Positions 1-13,109 of a stretch of 64,000 bases of DNA are shown in pieces. This stretch comes from Nymphaea colorata. Taxonomy: Eukaryota > Streptophyta > Magnoliopsida > Nymphaeales > Nymphaeaceae. Both the position numbers and the translations under genes were made by a program. The stretch is from contig NC_045138.2 of the NCBI RefSeq assembly GCF_008831285.2, positions 29,979,934 to 30,043,933 on the forward strand. The letters run 5' to 3'. Under the pieces are notes generated by a model. It saw only the letters and a program-made list of their open reading frames with translations, ran no database searches and was not told where the DNA came from. Positions within the stretch are counted from its first letter, which is position 1; each line of letters starts with the position of its first letter.

Positions 1-1111
1 CTAGAATGGTTGGACCAATTCTGTAAAAGTGTGTACCATAATCTGTAACGATTAAGTACAAAGGTGAGAAGCACCAAGGCAAAGTGTCGTGGGTGCTGTC
101 TACAAAAGTAGGAGTCATAGGTAAAACTTATGATTTCCCTGGGATTGTTAACAAGTATCTAACATATCCTTCAAATGATAGATTTAAACATTTTTAAATT
201 AAAAAAAAAGAGAAAAAAGCTAGAAAAAATGAGGAAAACACATGGTACATGAAAAGGTTATTGTTCACTGAAACATGGAACAGCAATTTCACATTCAAAT
301 GAGTATGAGTTTCAACTTCCATAATAGCATGCACATGTTCATGTATAATAGAAAAAGTATGTTCTGAAGAGGGCATGTACATGTTCGGTAGAAATAATAA
401 AAATTTAAGAACGTAAATTATTCCTTATGCTTGAACAGTACCTAATAAATAATCTATAGTTTCTATAACAAACTCATTGAACAAGTCATTGACCATGAAA
501 CCTCAAATTTTAATTTTGGAGAGCAGAAATGACCTCCTGGACAAAGAAACCTATTTGACAATGCCTCTCATGATCCAAGTTACCAACTGCGGGTGCGGGG
601 ACAAGAACCAGGGCCCTTAAAAGTTTTAGGAAGCAAGAATTGAGCAATGAACTATAAGCAAACCAGAAGCAAATCATGAAGCGAACCAGAGGCTAAGAAA
701 ATAGCAGATTAAAAAGCGAGTAGAAGGCAAATATGAAGCCAAAAAAAAAAAGAAGGTAAGAGCTCTTACCTCCAAACTCCAAAGGCTCAAGTCTTAGGCT
801 CTTAGAGTTACACAATCGAAACTAAAATAGGTAACAATGAACATCCGAATCAACAAATCAATAATTTGCAATCTTTCTCTTCCTCTTAGTTCGGAATAGG
901 ATTTGGAGGTTGAGGAAGACAACGACATGAAGAAGAAAATGCAGGAGAAGAAAGGTAAAAGGAGAGGAGAAGAAGAAGGAGTGCACTCTCTTCCTTTTTG
1001 AAATAGTGTTCTCCATGACGCTTCAGAAGCATCTCCCTTTTCTCTTTACTATGCACACTTCCCAAGCCCCATATACTCTTCTGGTAACCCTGCTTGTCAC
1101 ACTTCATGTTC

Positions 1112-1325
1112 AGTTTTAGGGAATTTATGTTACTTTAAGCTAAAAAAAAGGATGCATGTTGTCACTGTCTATGTTTTGCAGGTGTAACACAACATACACC
1201 TCGTCTCCATACACCAGAACAGTTTTAGGGAAATTATGTAACTTCAAACTAAAAAAATTATGCATGCTATCACTGTTTAATGTTTTGAAGGTGTGGTTGT
1301 AACACAACATACACTCGTCACCATA
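1112..1325. repeat. Diverged direct repeat, two units of about 109 bp
   Basis: The unit beginning agttttaggga at 1112 recurs at 1221. Both units continue through a run of A, a tgcatg motif, tcactgt, atgtttt and a cacaacatacac stretch. The copies differ by scattered substitutions and small indels, so this is an old local duplication. Confidence 0.75.
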
Positions 1326-2714
1326 ACACGAGATACATGGGCGTATCATAATTACACCTAGTTCAGCATAGTTAAATCCCTGGAACTAGTTTAAGGGCAA
1401 AGGCATAGCATAGCAGTTTTTGCGATAGATACAATACATATGGTAGTGTGTACGCTACAATACTTGCAACACTGGGTTGATTGATGCCCTAATATTGAGG
1501 AGAATAAGGAATCAGAAAATCGAATATAAAAAATGAAATATGGATGGGTCAAGTAAGTAGAAAAGCCAACCAAGGTGTAGAGTGTCATTTGTGTTTTCAC
1601 AGTCTATTATTTGCTTCCAATATTATTTGGTTATGGGATATCTTCAGTCCATTCTTGTACTTAGTGCATTAGTTTTATTTGTTACCCCAAGTCAGGAAGC
1701 TAGCCTACTGGCCCAAGAAACAGGATGGCTCCAAAACTCTCGATTGTAAGAACCTCTTCAAACAAGCTTTTTCTCGACCACATAGGTTAATACTACTTAA
1801 TAGCCAGTGGATTGGTGAGTTAACCTGATGCTTGCTCAAAGCTAGGAAATATTTAGGGATTAGTAGTTACCCTTTTATCATCAATCACATACTTTTCTTC
1901 CTGGTGTAAAACAAACCAATAAATTGTATATTTAGGGAAAAAGGATTTTATCACAAACAACTGCCATTCCCTTCTAGATTCCTGTTAAACTTGCAATTGC
2001 AGTAATCTAAACATGTTTGTACATAGTTTGCTGAGAATATGAAGTATTTTAAAACATCACATATTTATTTTTGCCTAACCATAAAATCTTGTGATTACCC
2101 TGGTTGGTGATCATTGGAGAAATCTTGAATATAAGGAATAAAGCATCCCCAAGATTGTACTGATGATAACACTTTCCTATATTCTATCGGTATCAAATGT
2201 TCTATGCTCAAAACCTTGGCTGGATACTGGAGGTATTTTTTCCCCTAGACAAGAGGATTAGTGTTTTATTACTATATGAGAAGTGAGAACTGCATTTTGT
2301 CATTGAGATCCATATGTTGGAGATGCAAGCCTGCCAAGTTATTGCATTCAGATTGTCAACCCTATGGTCTACATTCCTCTTCATAAGAAAGAGAAGATGG
2401 GGAGTGGTCTTTCTTTTCCAATATGTACATTTTGACATGCCTAGGACGAACTCTTATATTCACTGTAATTCCTGCTTTCTTTCATAACTTGTCACAAGAG
2501 GAAAGGTGTTCTATGTAACACGCAACAATGAAGTGCTTTAACCAAACATAAAAGAGGGCCCTATTTTTGCAATTTGGAATACTATATGTTCCATAAATTC
2601 AGTTCCAAATGGCTGCTAACAGTATTCTTCTTCAAGTTCCTGTACCGAAAAAAAAAGGTACTTGTTGATTGGATGTGTATCTAATAATTGAAGAATCAAC
2701 AGCCACAAGCCATT

Positions 2715-2720
<6 letters not shown>

Positions 2721-2787
<67 letters not shown>

Positions 2788-2806
2788 AGAGAGAGAGAGA
2801 GAGAGG
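2721..2806. repeat. (TA)n followed by (GA)n microsatellite
   Basis: About 64 bp of uninterrupted TA dinucleotides is followed directly by a short GA run. The open frames of repeated Tyr-Ile across it are artefacts of the dinucleotide repeat. Confidence 0.95.
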
Positions 2807-3252
2807 TGGGTTTGCAGCATTGTTATCAGAATAGCCAATTAAAATTGAATCAGCAGCAGACCAATTTAATTCAGTGGCCGACAGACTGTCATAGCTTTCC
2901 TTAATTATTTTAAAAACATTTTAAGAAACTTATTAATTATCTTTTTATGTATTTTCCAGTTATTTTCTTCAAAAAAGTATTTTTTACTTGGTGCAAATTC
3001 GCAACCGGTTCAGCTGAACCACTGAATCAACAGCTTTGCCAATTTGATTCACAAACAAATTTTTACAACATTGTTATGGTGAGGTTGAGTACGTGCAACA
3101 CATGCATTGCAGCAAACCATGAATCTTTCACATTTTCTCAGTAATTTAATCATATGATAATGATCAACATGCTTAATTTCCTGGAAATTTCCTAGAAATT
3201 GGCTTTTTGATAATTTGAAATTTCGTTGCTAAGAGTGTTCCTAGCTTTTAGG

Positions 3253-3355
3253 ACTCATAGAATTCTTGATTTCATTGGATATAGATAACTCAAGTTTGAC
3301 AATTTAGAACTCATAGAATTCTTGATTTCATCAGATATGGATAACTCAAGTTTGA
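3253..3355. repeat. Tandem repeat, period about 56 bp
   Basis: The string actcatagaattcttg starts at 3253 and again at 3309. Each copy is followed by a ttcatt/ttcatc segment and ataactcaagtttgac. The two copies differ at only a few positions. Confidence 0.8.
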
Positions 3356-4763
3356 CCATTAGGTCTTTAGCCATATCAAGTGCATCATTAGGAATTTATG
3401 AAAGTTGCAGTAGGTGCTTCAACTTATGAAATGCAGGTATGAAATTTATGGAACCAAATCATCAAATAACTACTAAATTTTAAACAGATGTTCTTTGTAC
3501 AAGCATAAGTTACATATGAATTGGATGATCGTAGTCTGACTAAAAGGCCCAATGACCTATGATCAATATTACAAAGCATGCAACATATGGAGCTGTTAGC
3601 TGCCACCTGCTAACTACCACCCCTTACAAGGTAAATCCCCACAACTGACACACACACACACTGCCCTAACCCTGTTAGAGCAACCCCCTCACCAGAGAAG
3701 AAGACCTCAATTCATCGATAACCCTAATGACCCCCACAATTCCCTTATTTATAGTGATCTTCTGGATCAGTCCAATAGACCTGATACAGACCCGATTCCT
3801 GATCCGAACCCTAGACTGTAACAGGAGCACACCCATGTTATTGTGTAAGTTTATTCTTTTGTTGACCTCGACCTTAGACGTGCTGCCTAAATCTAATCAG
3901 GCAGACTGGGAGATGATCAACAAAGTGCATCCAAACCGACTAGGGTCTAACCTGTTGAAAGGTCTATTGAGGCTTTTTCCTGACTTATAAACTATTTTCT
4001 TCCTTGTATTCTGGATATCATGAATGACAGTTCCTCATTAAGAAGAGGTCTGACAAAAATGTCCTCTGCCTTTTCACAATGGATTAGTTCAATAACCTTG
4101 ATTTATCTCCTAAATCTTGATTATGTGGCATTGATGATGTCATCAGTCTAACATGTGTAGGTGCTTCCATAATAAGTTGATGCAACTACTAGATATTGCA
4201 AGTTAGTTACTATTAAGCATCTTTATCAACCTTAATTTAGCACAGAAAGAGGGTGAATTTTCAGTTACTGGTGATCATGTCAGACACTCACTGAGATGGT
4301 GAAAGGAGAGGCTCGGCAAATTGTGTAGCCTTTTTCTCATCTGCTAGCTGTGGCACTTACATGGAAACTGTTGATTTAATCAAGGCCCCAGATAGAACTA
4401 TAGTTTGTACAAGAGCTACATGAACATTTGTCAAGTTAGGTGTTTTACAGAACTCTTTAGCATGAGTGCTTTCATTTTGTGAGAGTTGTCTGAACTGGGA
4501 AACTGAACTATTTTGGTTTCTTCAGAATATTGAACTTATCTTTGTGAAAATGGTAACTGCAATTCCTTTTTTACCTTTTCTTTCATGGTATTCATCTGAG
4601 TAGTACTGTCACTTGATTGGGGATCATCCGATCTTCTAGTTTTGCTAATGGATGGCTAGGGTCTGCATCAATGATTTGGGACTGTTTTCTTTAGTTATTC
4701 ATGGTATAGAGCTCATCATGGTAATAAGTTTCACATTATCATATATTTCCTTTATTCCTGCAG

Positions 4764-5285
4764 TTCAGTGGTAAAACAATTGGCATAGTTGGGCTTGGAC
4801 GAATTGGATTGGCAATTGCCAAGAGAGCTGAAGCATTTGATTGTCCTGTTAGTTATTTTTCAAGATCCCAAAAGTCAGATGTCAAATATAAATACTATTC
4901 AGATGTCGTAGATCTTGCAGCGAACTGTGACATCCTTGTTTTAGCATGTCCCCTGACAGAAGAAACTTATCATATAGCCAACCAAGTGGTACTTGATGCA
5001 CTGGGTCCAAAAGGTGTATTAATAAACATTGGACGGGGGCCACTGGTTGATGAGCCTGAGTTAGTTAAGGCCCTACTCGAGAAACGGGTAGGTGGCGCGG
5101 GGCTTGACGTGTTTGAAGATGAGCCCGTGGTGCCCGAGGAACTGTTTGAACTGGATAATGTTGTACTCTTGCCACATGTGGGCAGTGCCACTGTTGAAAC
5201 CCGGATAGACATGGCTGATGTAGTGGTAAAGAATTTGGAGGCACATGCATTGGGAAAGCCATTGATAACTCCAGTTTGTTTGTGA
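4764..5285 (+). CDS. HPR2: Glyoxylate/hydroxypyruvate reductase, terminal exon, copy 1 (partial)
   Basis: This is a 173-residue C-terminal part of a D-2-hydroxyacid dehydrogenase. It follows a pyrimidine-rich tract and cag acceptor, and runs open from 4764 to TGA at 5283-5285. It begins [15 protein letters not shown], containing the NAD(P)-binding GxGxxG motif. The family active-site residues are present: Arg in NIGRG, Glu in DVFEDEP and His in LLPHVGS. It ends LITPVCL. Plant HPR2 is a cytosolic NADPH-preferring enzyme that reduces hydroxypyruvate and glyoxylate, a bypass to peroxisomal HPR1 in photorespiration. The sequence resembles Arabidopsis HPR2 more than HPR3, judged from memory. In that gene the first exon encodes the N-terminal catalytic half; no such exon is visible in the 4.7 kb upstream. 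Either it lies beyond the window edge or this is an orphan fragment. A second copy of the exon lies 507 bp downstream. Confidence 0.88.
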   Translation, partial: FSGKTIGIVGLGRIGLAIAKRAEAFDCPVSYFSRSQKSDVKYKYYSDVVDLAANCDILVLACPLTEETYHIANQVVLDALGPKGVLINIGRGPLVDEPELVKALLEKRVGGAGLDVFEDEPVVPEELFELDNVVLLPHVGSATVETRIDMADVVVKNLEAHALGKPLITPVCL

Positions 5286-5792
5286 AAAGGACAAACCTTT
5301 ATGTGCTATGAGGTCACTGTGGTCATTGTTTCGAGTTCTCTAGTTAACATTTTATCAATGTTCCAGACTTTAAGTAAATAAATCAAGCTAGTATGGCCTT
5401 CACTACAATCTGCATAAGATTCTTTTAGATACTTGGACTGCTACATTATTCATATGGACATGTCCTATACAAAAAGGAATGATATCCAAGTAGACATAGA
5501 AATTATGTAATTGTGTTTGGTTGAACTACATTGTTTTTCCATGTGTCTTGTCCTATTCTTGGACTGTTCGCTAGCAATCTGGATTTATTTGAAACCTGTT
5601 GAGCATGATGACTGTACTTGCAATGGAAAAATGCATATGTAAGCAACAGAAGCTCAGATTGCTTGTTCAGTTCTTAAACTCTTTTTTGACCTTCATAGTT
5701 GATTATGCAGCATCCGGTGCTAATGTGCATTATTGAGACAATATAGACATATGCGTACTGCATGGCTTATCCGTACTGCATGGCCTTTGCAG

Positions 5793-6311
5793 TTCAGTGG
5801 AAAAACAGTTGGCATTGTGGGACTTGGTCGAATTGGGATGGCCATTGCCAAGAGAAGTGAGGCTTTTGGCTGCACCGTTATTTACCATTCACGATCAGAA
5901 AACCCAGGTGCAAACTACAGGTTTTACTCAAATTTAGTAGATCTTGCTGCTGACAGTGACATTCTGGTACTAGCATGCCCCTTAACTGATGAAACTCATC
6001 ACATTGTAAACATGACCGTCATAAATGCATTGGGTCCAGATGGAGTTCTTGTGAACATTGGTCGTGGCTCTCTTGTTGATGAGCCAGAATTAGTCAAGGC
6101 GTTATTAGATAAGAGACTTGGTGGCGCTGGACTTGATGTATTTGAATGGGAGCCTGAACCACCTAAAGAACTGCTTGATCTGGACAATGTCGTGCTGTTG
6201 CCACATGTTGGAAGTTCAACTGTGGAAACTGCAAAGGACATGGCCGACTTGGTGGTGAAAAATCTGGAGGCTTATGCAATGGGAAGGCCTTTGTTGACGC
6301 CAGTGCTATAG
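5793..6311 (+). CDS. HPR2: Glyoxylate/hydroxypyruvate reductase, terminal exon, copy 2 (partial)
   Basis: This is a second, intact terminal exon of the same enzyme (172 residues, TAG at 6309-6311), after an ag acceptor at 5791-5792. It starts in the same phase and at the same residue as copy 1 ([15 protein letters not shown]). It keeps the GxGxxG motif, the Arg in NIGRG, the Glu in DVFEWEP and the His in LLPHVGS, and ends LLTPVL. By eye it is about 70% identical to copy 1, so the duplication is old and both copies stayed open. The 507 bp between the copies hold no first exon, so copy 2 cannot have its own N-terminal half locally. The frame stays open for about 60 bp upstream of the acceptor, but that part contains a short GTACTGCATGGC duplication and does not look like enzyme sequence. 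Best readings are an alternative last exon of one gene, or a partial gene duplication. Confidence 0.85.
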   Translation, partial: FSGKTVGIVGLGRIGMAIAKRSEAFGCTVIYHSRSENPGANYRFYSNLVDLAADSDILVLACPLTDETHHIVNMTVINALGPDGVLVNIGRGSLVDEPELVKALLDKRLGGAGLDVFEWEPEPPKELLDLDNVVLLPHVGSSTVETAKDMADLVVKNLEAYAMGRPLLTPVL

Positions 6312-7284
6312 TAATGAGCAACCGTGAACTTTGGAAGGTATCCGATCGTTTACTTTCTCATAACAACAATCTTTTTGTTTGTCCTCAATTTGATATTTCA
6401 TTGGATGACACGTCATTTCATGAACAAAATTCTGGTTTCTTTTATATTTAGTTGCAAGATCCTTCAATTCCTAACAATTTGATATTGGCTTCACCTTGTA
6501 ATCAATCCTTTTGAGGTTGTTCTTTTTCTTCTTTTTGTCAAAAAGGCGAGTCAAACTCGTAGGCAGATGAAAAAGGGTACATCTGTATTACCGTATCTTC
6601 TCTACTCCAGTCTAAGCAAGCTTGCCCAAACTCCTCTCCATACATAAATTTGAGAAGTGACTACACTTGACTCAGACAAGTGGAATTTGCACAATTTTCC
6701 TACCAGCACCAACTGAATATTGCCGCAGAGGTCTCTGCTTTCAAGCACTTATATCATTTGGCTATATTTTCGTTCACATTTCAACCTGACCCTTTTTATT
6801 TCTTTCCTATTTACCGAAATGGTATCTAACAAGCAGGGCACTCTTCTGACTCTTGAGGCCTCCCTGATGGTGAAACCAACAAAATTGTTCTGCATTAAGA
6901 ATGTGAAAAAATCGTCAACAGGAGTTTAATCTGCCTATTTAGCGTTTAAATTATTTTGGTTCTTCACAATCAATTAAAATCTCCATGTCAATCTCCTAGA
7001 CATATAGCCAATTCTAATTCAGCATTAAGCATTAATGCATAACAGGGGTGTAAATGGGTCGGACTCCTATCAGCTGAATACATTGCAAATCAGATGCTGA
7101 TGGGCTGATAACGTTTAAAATATACAAAATTTTAGAAATTAATCTTTTTAAAGTTAAATTATTGACCAACACCTTTTTCTAAGGGGCGATGTAGCCTTGT
7201 AGTATTTGACTGTCTGATCTAGCTTTATTTTGTTCATTTTCTGCTTCCTTATATGCTTGCAGTATAAGAAGTGACTGCACTGGG

Positions 7285-7322
<38 letters not shown>

Positions 7323-10300
7323 AACACCAACCCCCCACCCCCGCCCCCCAAAAGTACAAGATAAAGATGGAGAGGTGCAAGTGAATGATACGCAGCTTGC
7401 AGATAACTCAAGAACAGGCGAGCAAATAAATGAAGTGCTCCCCACAAGACCCTAATTTGCACCTCTCCAGAAAGTATAATCCTTTGTTTTTGGCAGCTTG
7501 TTCCCTCATCCCATCAATGGATTGGAATCTGGGAACAAGTTTTTGTTGGCTGCTAGCCTCGCAGGATTAACATGCACATCTTCTCTATAATTATTTGTAT
7601 TTCTTCATTTTCCACGTTCTCGACGATTGGCATGGAACATATTCAATTCTAGCACGTAAAGCTTCCGTCCATGAATCAATGGATGTCCCTTCCAACATGA
7701 CTCAGAATTGAAGTCATCGACATCCAATTGGGGAAGAATTTTTAATTCATGTACAGACGGCAGCTCAGAAAAGTTGCTGCCTTTAATGTGCCAACCTTTG
7801 TTTTGCCTTAATAAAAGTTTTATGGGCTATCTGTACTCATTTCCTAGGGGCTAGCCAATGAACTCTTGTATGATAGAGCCCCTTTCTTGTGAATCAGAAA
7901 AATAATGCAACCCTGTCTACAAGACCCAAGTACGTGAAATTTTAATGTTCTAAGATGTTTTTCTTGACTTTTGTAGTTGATCGGATAACTATCATCGTTT
8001 GGGTCATCAGTAGCTAATATATAGAAATGTAAAAAGTTTTGAAACCCGTATACGTATGCTGAACATTATCAACCGTGTCCATCAAATTCATTTGTTCAGA
8101 TTTAATAGCAACAACTTAAGCCTTCTCAAGCAAGAGACTTGAAATATATTGAATAGTAAGTTGCTTGCATGTTGCCTTGAGCATAAGCTTTTAACGATTC
8201 CAATGCTTTTGAAATTCAGCAATTTGAGAAGAGCAAAGAATATCCTTCATGTAAGGTCTACGGTGGGTATGCCTTTTCTCTCATACGAGTAGATGCTTAT
8301 ACTATTCTCAGGAATCAGATGGCTGCCAGTATGTTATATAAAGTATTAAATACTTAATGAGACAAGAAATAGGTCAAGTTGTTTGATTATTCCGATAGTT
8401 CGTTGTTAAAACTTACTTATATTTCAATTATATATATGTATAACTATGCCATCATTCATCAATTCTTTCGCCATTACAAAAGAAGAACAAGAAAAGGCAC
8501 CCAGAGGCTTTACCGCTACTCCCAGAGCGTTAAGATCGGAGTTTTCTTTCATACTTATTAAAGAAAATGAAAGAACTCCTTCCAAGTAGTGGATCTGAAT
8601 CAGAAATTCATATTCTTGGGACCTGCTTTGACCCCTCCCCATTTAACGCTTTCAAAATTAATAAAATGGTGGCACCTTTCTCTCTGAATGGCACCTGTAT
8701 GTGCACGTTGTGATCTTTATCCAGAGGGGGATGCCTTTTCCACGTAGACAAAAGTGTTACATCTACGTGTCGCTGGAGATAACAATCTTCAACCCTATCT
8801 CTTTGTCATTATCTTAGCACTCATCTTTTTCTTTACTTTTAGTATTCGAATCCCATTTTCACCCCGAACCTGTCAGTTTTTTACTGCAGCTCATGTTAAG
8901 AAAGAAAAATGACTTGGAATTTATTACAAATAATTGGACATAGGGAATTACGTTCAATAATATTTACTGGAAAGTTTATTTTTCTTTTCCAGAATTGGTC
9001 TGCTTCTCTCGCTTCCTGGAATCTCATAACAGTTTACATGATAATTGATCGGGCACTTGTTATCTGTCCTGTTCATACTATTTTTATTGCTGGTAATTGT
9101 ACATGTATTACTGGAAGACATTATAGATCTAAATTATGGTTCTGCCGATCTGGTACTCTCGGCTTTTTCGCAGTAATGGTGGTTAAGGTGCATCCTTGGT
9201 TTACCAGTTATGTGTAGTACACTTATTTTCTGGAGCGGAAGATATCCATCCCCAACGGACAGCTGAAGCTTCAACTCAACTCGTTGTAGCCATGTGATAT
9301 AGAGGTTGCTTTTGGTGACTCGGGTTGTCATTCCCGTTGTACTTCAACTTATAAATGTTTTGATTTACAAAAAAACTCGATGTCTCCGAAGAGACTAGAA
9401 ACTACTTGTCTCTGTTACAAAAAGATGTTGTTAGAGAGCCCAAGCAAGAGAATTAGTTTCACTTTGGACATGGTAATTGCATCATATCCAAATGTCAAAT
9501 TTCCTTATGTGTTTGATATATGAGTAAAGCTGATCGAACTGCGTAGAGAATTTAGCTCCAAGTGTTTGCAAAGAATGGTAGCGGCCATGCTGAGATTTGT
9601 TTAGACCAATTTGGGTACCTTTTTCATCGGTTGTGTAGAGATCATATCAAATGTACCCACTGCCAAATGTGCTTAACTGGATAGTTCCAAGTTGGAATTC
9701 GAATCAGATCCGAATGAAGGAAAAGTCGGACACTATCTGAATCTGATTCCTAAATCTGCAACCAAATCTGATCCAAAATCTGCCTTTGACGGTCGTGCCA
9801 ATGCATCCACATTTTATTCCCCATTTGTTGATAATTGAATTTCCAAAAGTTGAATTCGTTATGGAATGGGCATATAATGCTGAAGGTCATATTCGTAATC
9901 CTATCTGATTGGCGGTCATTTCGCTAATAAAGTGGCTAGCTCGGGCATCCACTGGCATCCTTACAGTTGGTCTATATGTTATTCAGAAAAGGTCTAAGTG
10001 ATTCAGATAGACATAATCTAAATAGATTAAGGAACAGATAAGGACCAAACCTGGTGCAGCCAAAGGAAAATCCTAAAGCTATATCCTGACCATTTACTTC
10101 TCCATCTTCCAACTTTACAAATATGTTTCTTATTACATGTTCGTTAAAAAACATGGTGTCAAACTATTAAAAAACACTTCCATTTGATTGCAGGATGAGA
10201 AGTATGGCTTTTCTCTTGGTTTGTTTCTTCTGCGACTCTGATAGCATGTATGAAAATGTAAATCTGATTGAGAATGGAATGAGTTGTCGATATCGACATC

Positions 10301-11742
10301 ATCCTGATGTTTTATTACTTAACTTATTTAAATGTAACAGTACACACAGAAAACAATATACGACAGATGCAAGGGAAACTACAGTTTCCAAGATATATAA
10401 GATCTGCTGAGTGTGATGAGTTCTAGCGTGGCCCCAACTGTGGAGGTTATCAATATCTTCTGCATGCTAACTGTAGGTTTGTCTTGTATGCCCTGCTATG
10501 GTTGATGCACTGCAGATGGAAATGAATGGAATCTCCAGTACATCTGAAAACGCATCTTTAAATATGCAGATTACTTTTGAACGGCAAATTCAATCAAGAA
10601 ATCACAAGAACTGTGTGTTTGAGATTTTTCTCAAGACAGTACAATATGACTGGCCCTAAGAATTAACCATTATCCACATTTCGATGTAATAAAAAACAAC
10701 AGCTGTATCTATGATTCTTGACAGAGAACTCGGCAGCTGCACTTGTTTTTGTGTCGCAAAGTCATCATAAATTCTCGACAACACTAAGTTCCCAATACCA
10801 ACGAAAGAATCATACATACAAGTGCATTTGCCTTTTCCGTGCTTTCAGTTTCCTTGGCCACTTTCATGCTGGCCTTAGGCAGATTTTACGTAGATTATGC
10901 CAAGAAATATAAAAGACATGCCTTAAGAATGCAGGTCATTCACTTTTAGCCTGAAGGTCTCCAATCTAACCCTTAACTAAGTGAAAGGAACTCTTGGTGG
11001 CAGCACAGTTGTTTGCATTAGGACCACCAAGGAAGAGGCTGGGGCCAAGCTTTTAAAGAGTTCACTGCTAAAGCAAAATATACATATGAGAAATGGAAGC
11101 ATCAGCAATGTTCCTGTCCACTTTCTCAAGGAATCCATCCACGTTCTGAAATGGTGGCAGAGACGGTAGGTGGGACAACTACCTCAGCCTTGGGTCACAA
11201 TGGCATTGATGACAGATGTGACACAGTATCTTATCTTTAAAAGGACAGTAAATGGCTACATGAATGAAGCAAAAAGGACACAGTGATCGACACGGTGACG
11301 CACACCGAAGTCATCCCTGGTGATTTCCCACCTCCCCTCCATGGTTTTCATGAAAATCACTTGGTTTCCTTGATAGGACAATAGGAGATTCTGTCCCGCC
11401 TTCTTACTTCAGACCGTGAAGGGCAAGTTAGCTCGTAATTTGCTGCTTTTCACATCTGAGATCACGCATCACTTATTCCTTTGATTGAGTTTGCTGCAAG
11501 TTGTGATGCATAATCCTGTCACAGAAATCCCCAGCCAAGATCGTCTTCGAGTGCAATACACCATTTTTTCATGAAAAGTTTCTGCTTAATTTAGTCTTCA
11601 ATGCACTCGTATTCAGCTAACCCATGTGATGCTGGTTTGTGACACTTCAATGTTTCATTGCATTTAGGAAAGTAAATGGATGAATTTCTGGTTCCGATTT
11701 CAACCTGACTTCTTATGTACTTAAGTTCCTGAACCCAATTTA

Positions 11743-11776
<34 letters not shown>

Positions 11777-13109
11777 TATGCGTGTTGAGAAGTGAGAATC
11801 CTGCCAATTTCTTTAGACCCAAATTATTTGCTTTCCTACTAGTGTTTGTGTATAGTAGAGAGAAAGAAAGAGAGAGCCTACTTGAGCCAGCTTGATCTCA
11901 AGAGTGGATTGAGTCGTTATAGTGGTATCAAGAGAAATCTTCTTTAGGTACAAAGTATAAAATTGCATTATGCTTTATATGGCAGGATTCTCACTTCTCA
12001 ACTCTCTCTCTCATGTGTCCTGAACGGCATAGCACAAACGGGTTAGAGTTGGGGACATAGCAGCCATGGAGGAGGTGAGTCCACCATGTGCAAGTTGAAG
12101 GGTTCCTACCAGTTATTGACACAGCCCTAGCTCTTACTCACACTGATTTCTCTCTCCCTCTCTCTCTCTCTCTCTCTTATAGATAAAGTAGCCAACGTGG
12201 AACAAACATGACCTCTCTCTCTCTCTGTGCCAGCCACATCCGGCTACAGTAAAAAAGGTTCTTGCCCAATGTGTGGAACCAACGAACATGTGTTCCATGC
12301 GTAGCGTTCCACTACTCGTACCCAGCAACCAAACCGACAATTCTTTATTAAAAAAAGTTGCCTTGCCTCAGAGGGTGAGTTGGTCCTACACCCTTTTGAT
12401 CTACACATGGTCGTCCACTCGGCCTCAATAATGTAATTCGTCTCTGCAGTTGATCGTTACATGAACTGACGTTTTGTCACAGGGCCTTTCTCCGAATACC
12501 TACCTGCGGCTGTATTTGAATCCAGTCCGCCGGAACTTTGCATGAAACCTGCTAAATCAATCCCTGATTCACTAAATTCCGGCTGCCTGTCGGGCGATAA
12601 TTGGGCAATGCTTGAGAAAAAGGTATATGGCCTGAGTTGCAGATATGATGATACATGGTTAGTAACACAGATCGAAAAGAATACACAGCATGGGGAAGGT
12701 TTGGTCTTGACAATTGGCATCACAGTCTGTTTGGCCACGAACGAGGAAGGTAGTCAGTGAAGAATCTGTGCATGTATTTCTGCTTAATCTCTCATCCATG
12801 GCTTGGAAACCAAATTCTTTCTGAACAGAAACCTTGAGGAACAACACCCAAATGACTGATCATAGCTCCCCCTAAGTCAGGATATGGTAGAAACAGCACA
12901 ATGTGCCAATCATCTCGCAGCAAAGTGCACACATCAACTCTTATTACAAAAGTGCACACAGGGTACAGACTACAGACCGGAGGGGGGGAGAGAGAGAGAG
13001 GGGGCAAAATTTACAGAGAGATCAGATTGTACAAAGTTCACAAGATACCCCAACACAGGGGACACCATTTTGCTCCTTCCGGGACATGGATTTTAACTTT
13101 TGCAATAAG
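6312..13109. other. Gene-free stretch between HPR2 exons and dynein light chain
   Basis: I see no supportable exon here. Contents noted: a (CT)n run near 7290-7320; stretches rich in aatctgat-type words near 9.7 kb; a TG/AG microsatellite near 11740-11776; the inverted-repeat element at 11785-12001; and further CT runs near 12150-12180 and 12213-12226. The longest open frames (about 60-100 codons) show no family signature and have no consistent splice sites. Confidence 0.55.
11785..12001. mobile_element. MITE-like element with 22-bp perfect terminal inverted repeats
   Basis: The 22-bp segment at 11785-11806 (starting ttgagaagtgagaatcc) is exactly the reverse complement of 11980-12001 (ending ggattctcacttctcaa). 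The arms enclose about 173 bp. The flanks are also roughly inverted: GA repeats on the left and CT repeats on the right. There is no open frame inside. The interior contains tggtatcaag, which resembles the tRNA-Met primer site of plant retroelements, so a decayed LTR-element origin is an alternative to a MITE. Confidence 0.6.

Larger units (their letters stand above)
1..4763. other. Repeat-rich non-coding stretch upstream of the HPR2 exons
   Basis: No coding exon could be supported here on either strand. The stretch holds a diverged direct repeat with a period of about 109 bp (about 1112-1325), a (TA)n/(GA)n microsatellite (2721-2806) and a 56-bp tandem repeat (about 3253-3355). The open frames present are short and resemble no family I know. 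If the HPR2-type exon at 4764 belongs to a live gene, this region would be intron sequence, because I see no hydroxypyruvate reductase first exon in it. Confidence 0.6.

Noticed and set aside
2632-2904. Open frames with Tyr-Ile repeats
   Set aside because: Translation of a (TA)n microsatellite.
3727-3990. 87-codon open frame upstream of the HPR2 exons, considered as a first exon
   Set aside because: It shows none of the N-terminal catalytic-domain motifs of hydroxypyruvate reductases and has no suitable phase-0 donor leading to FSGK.
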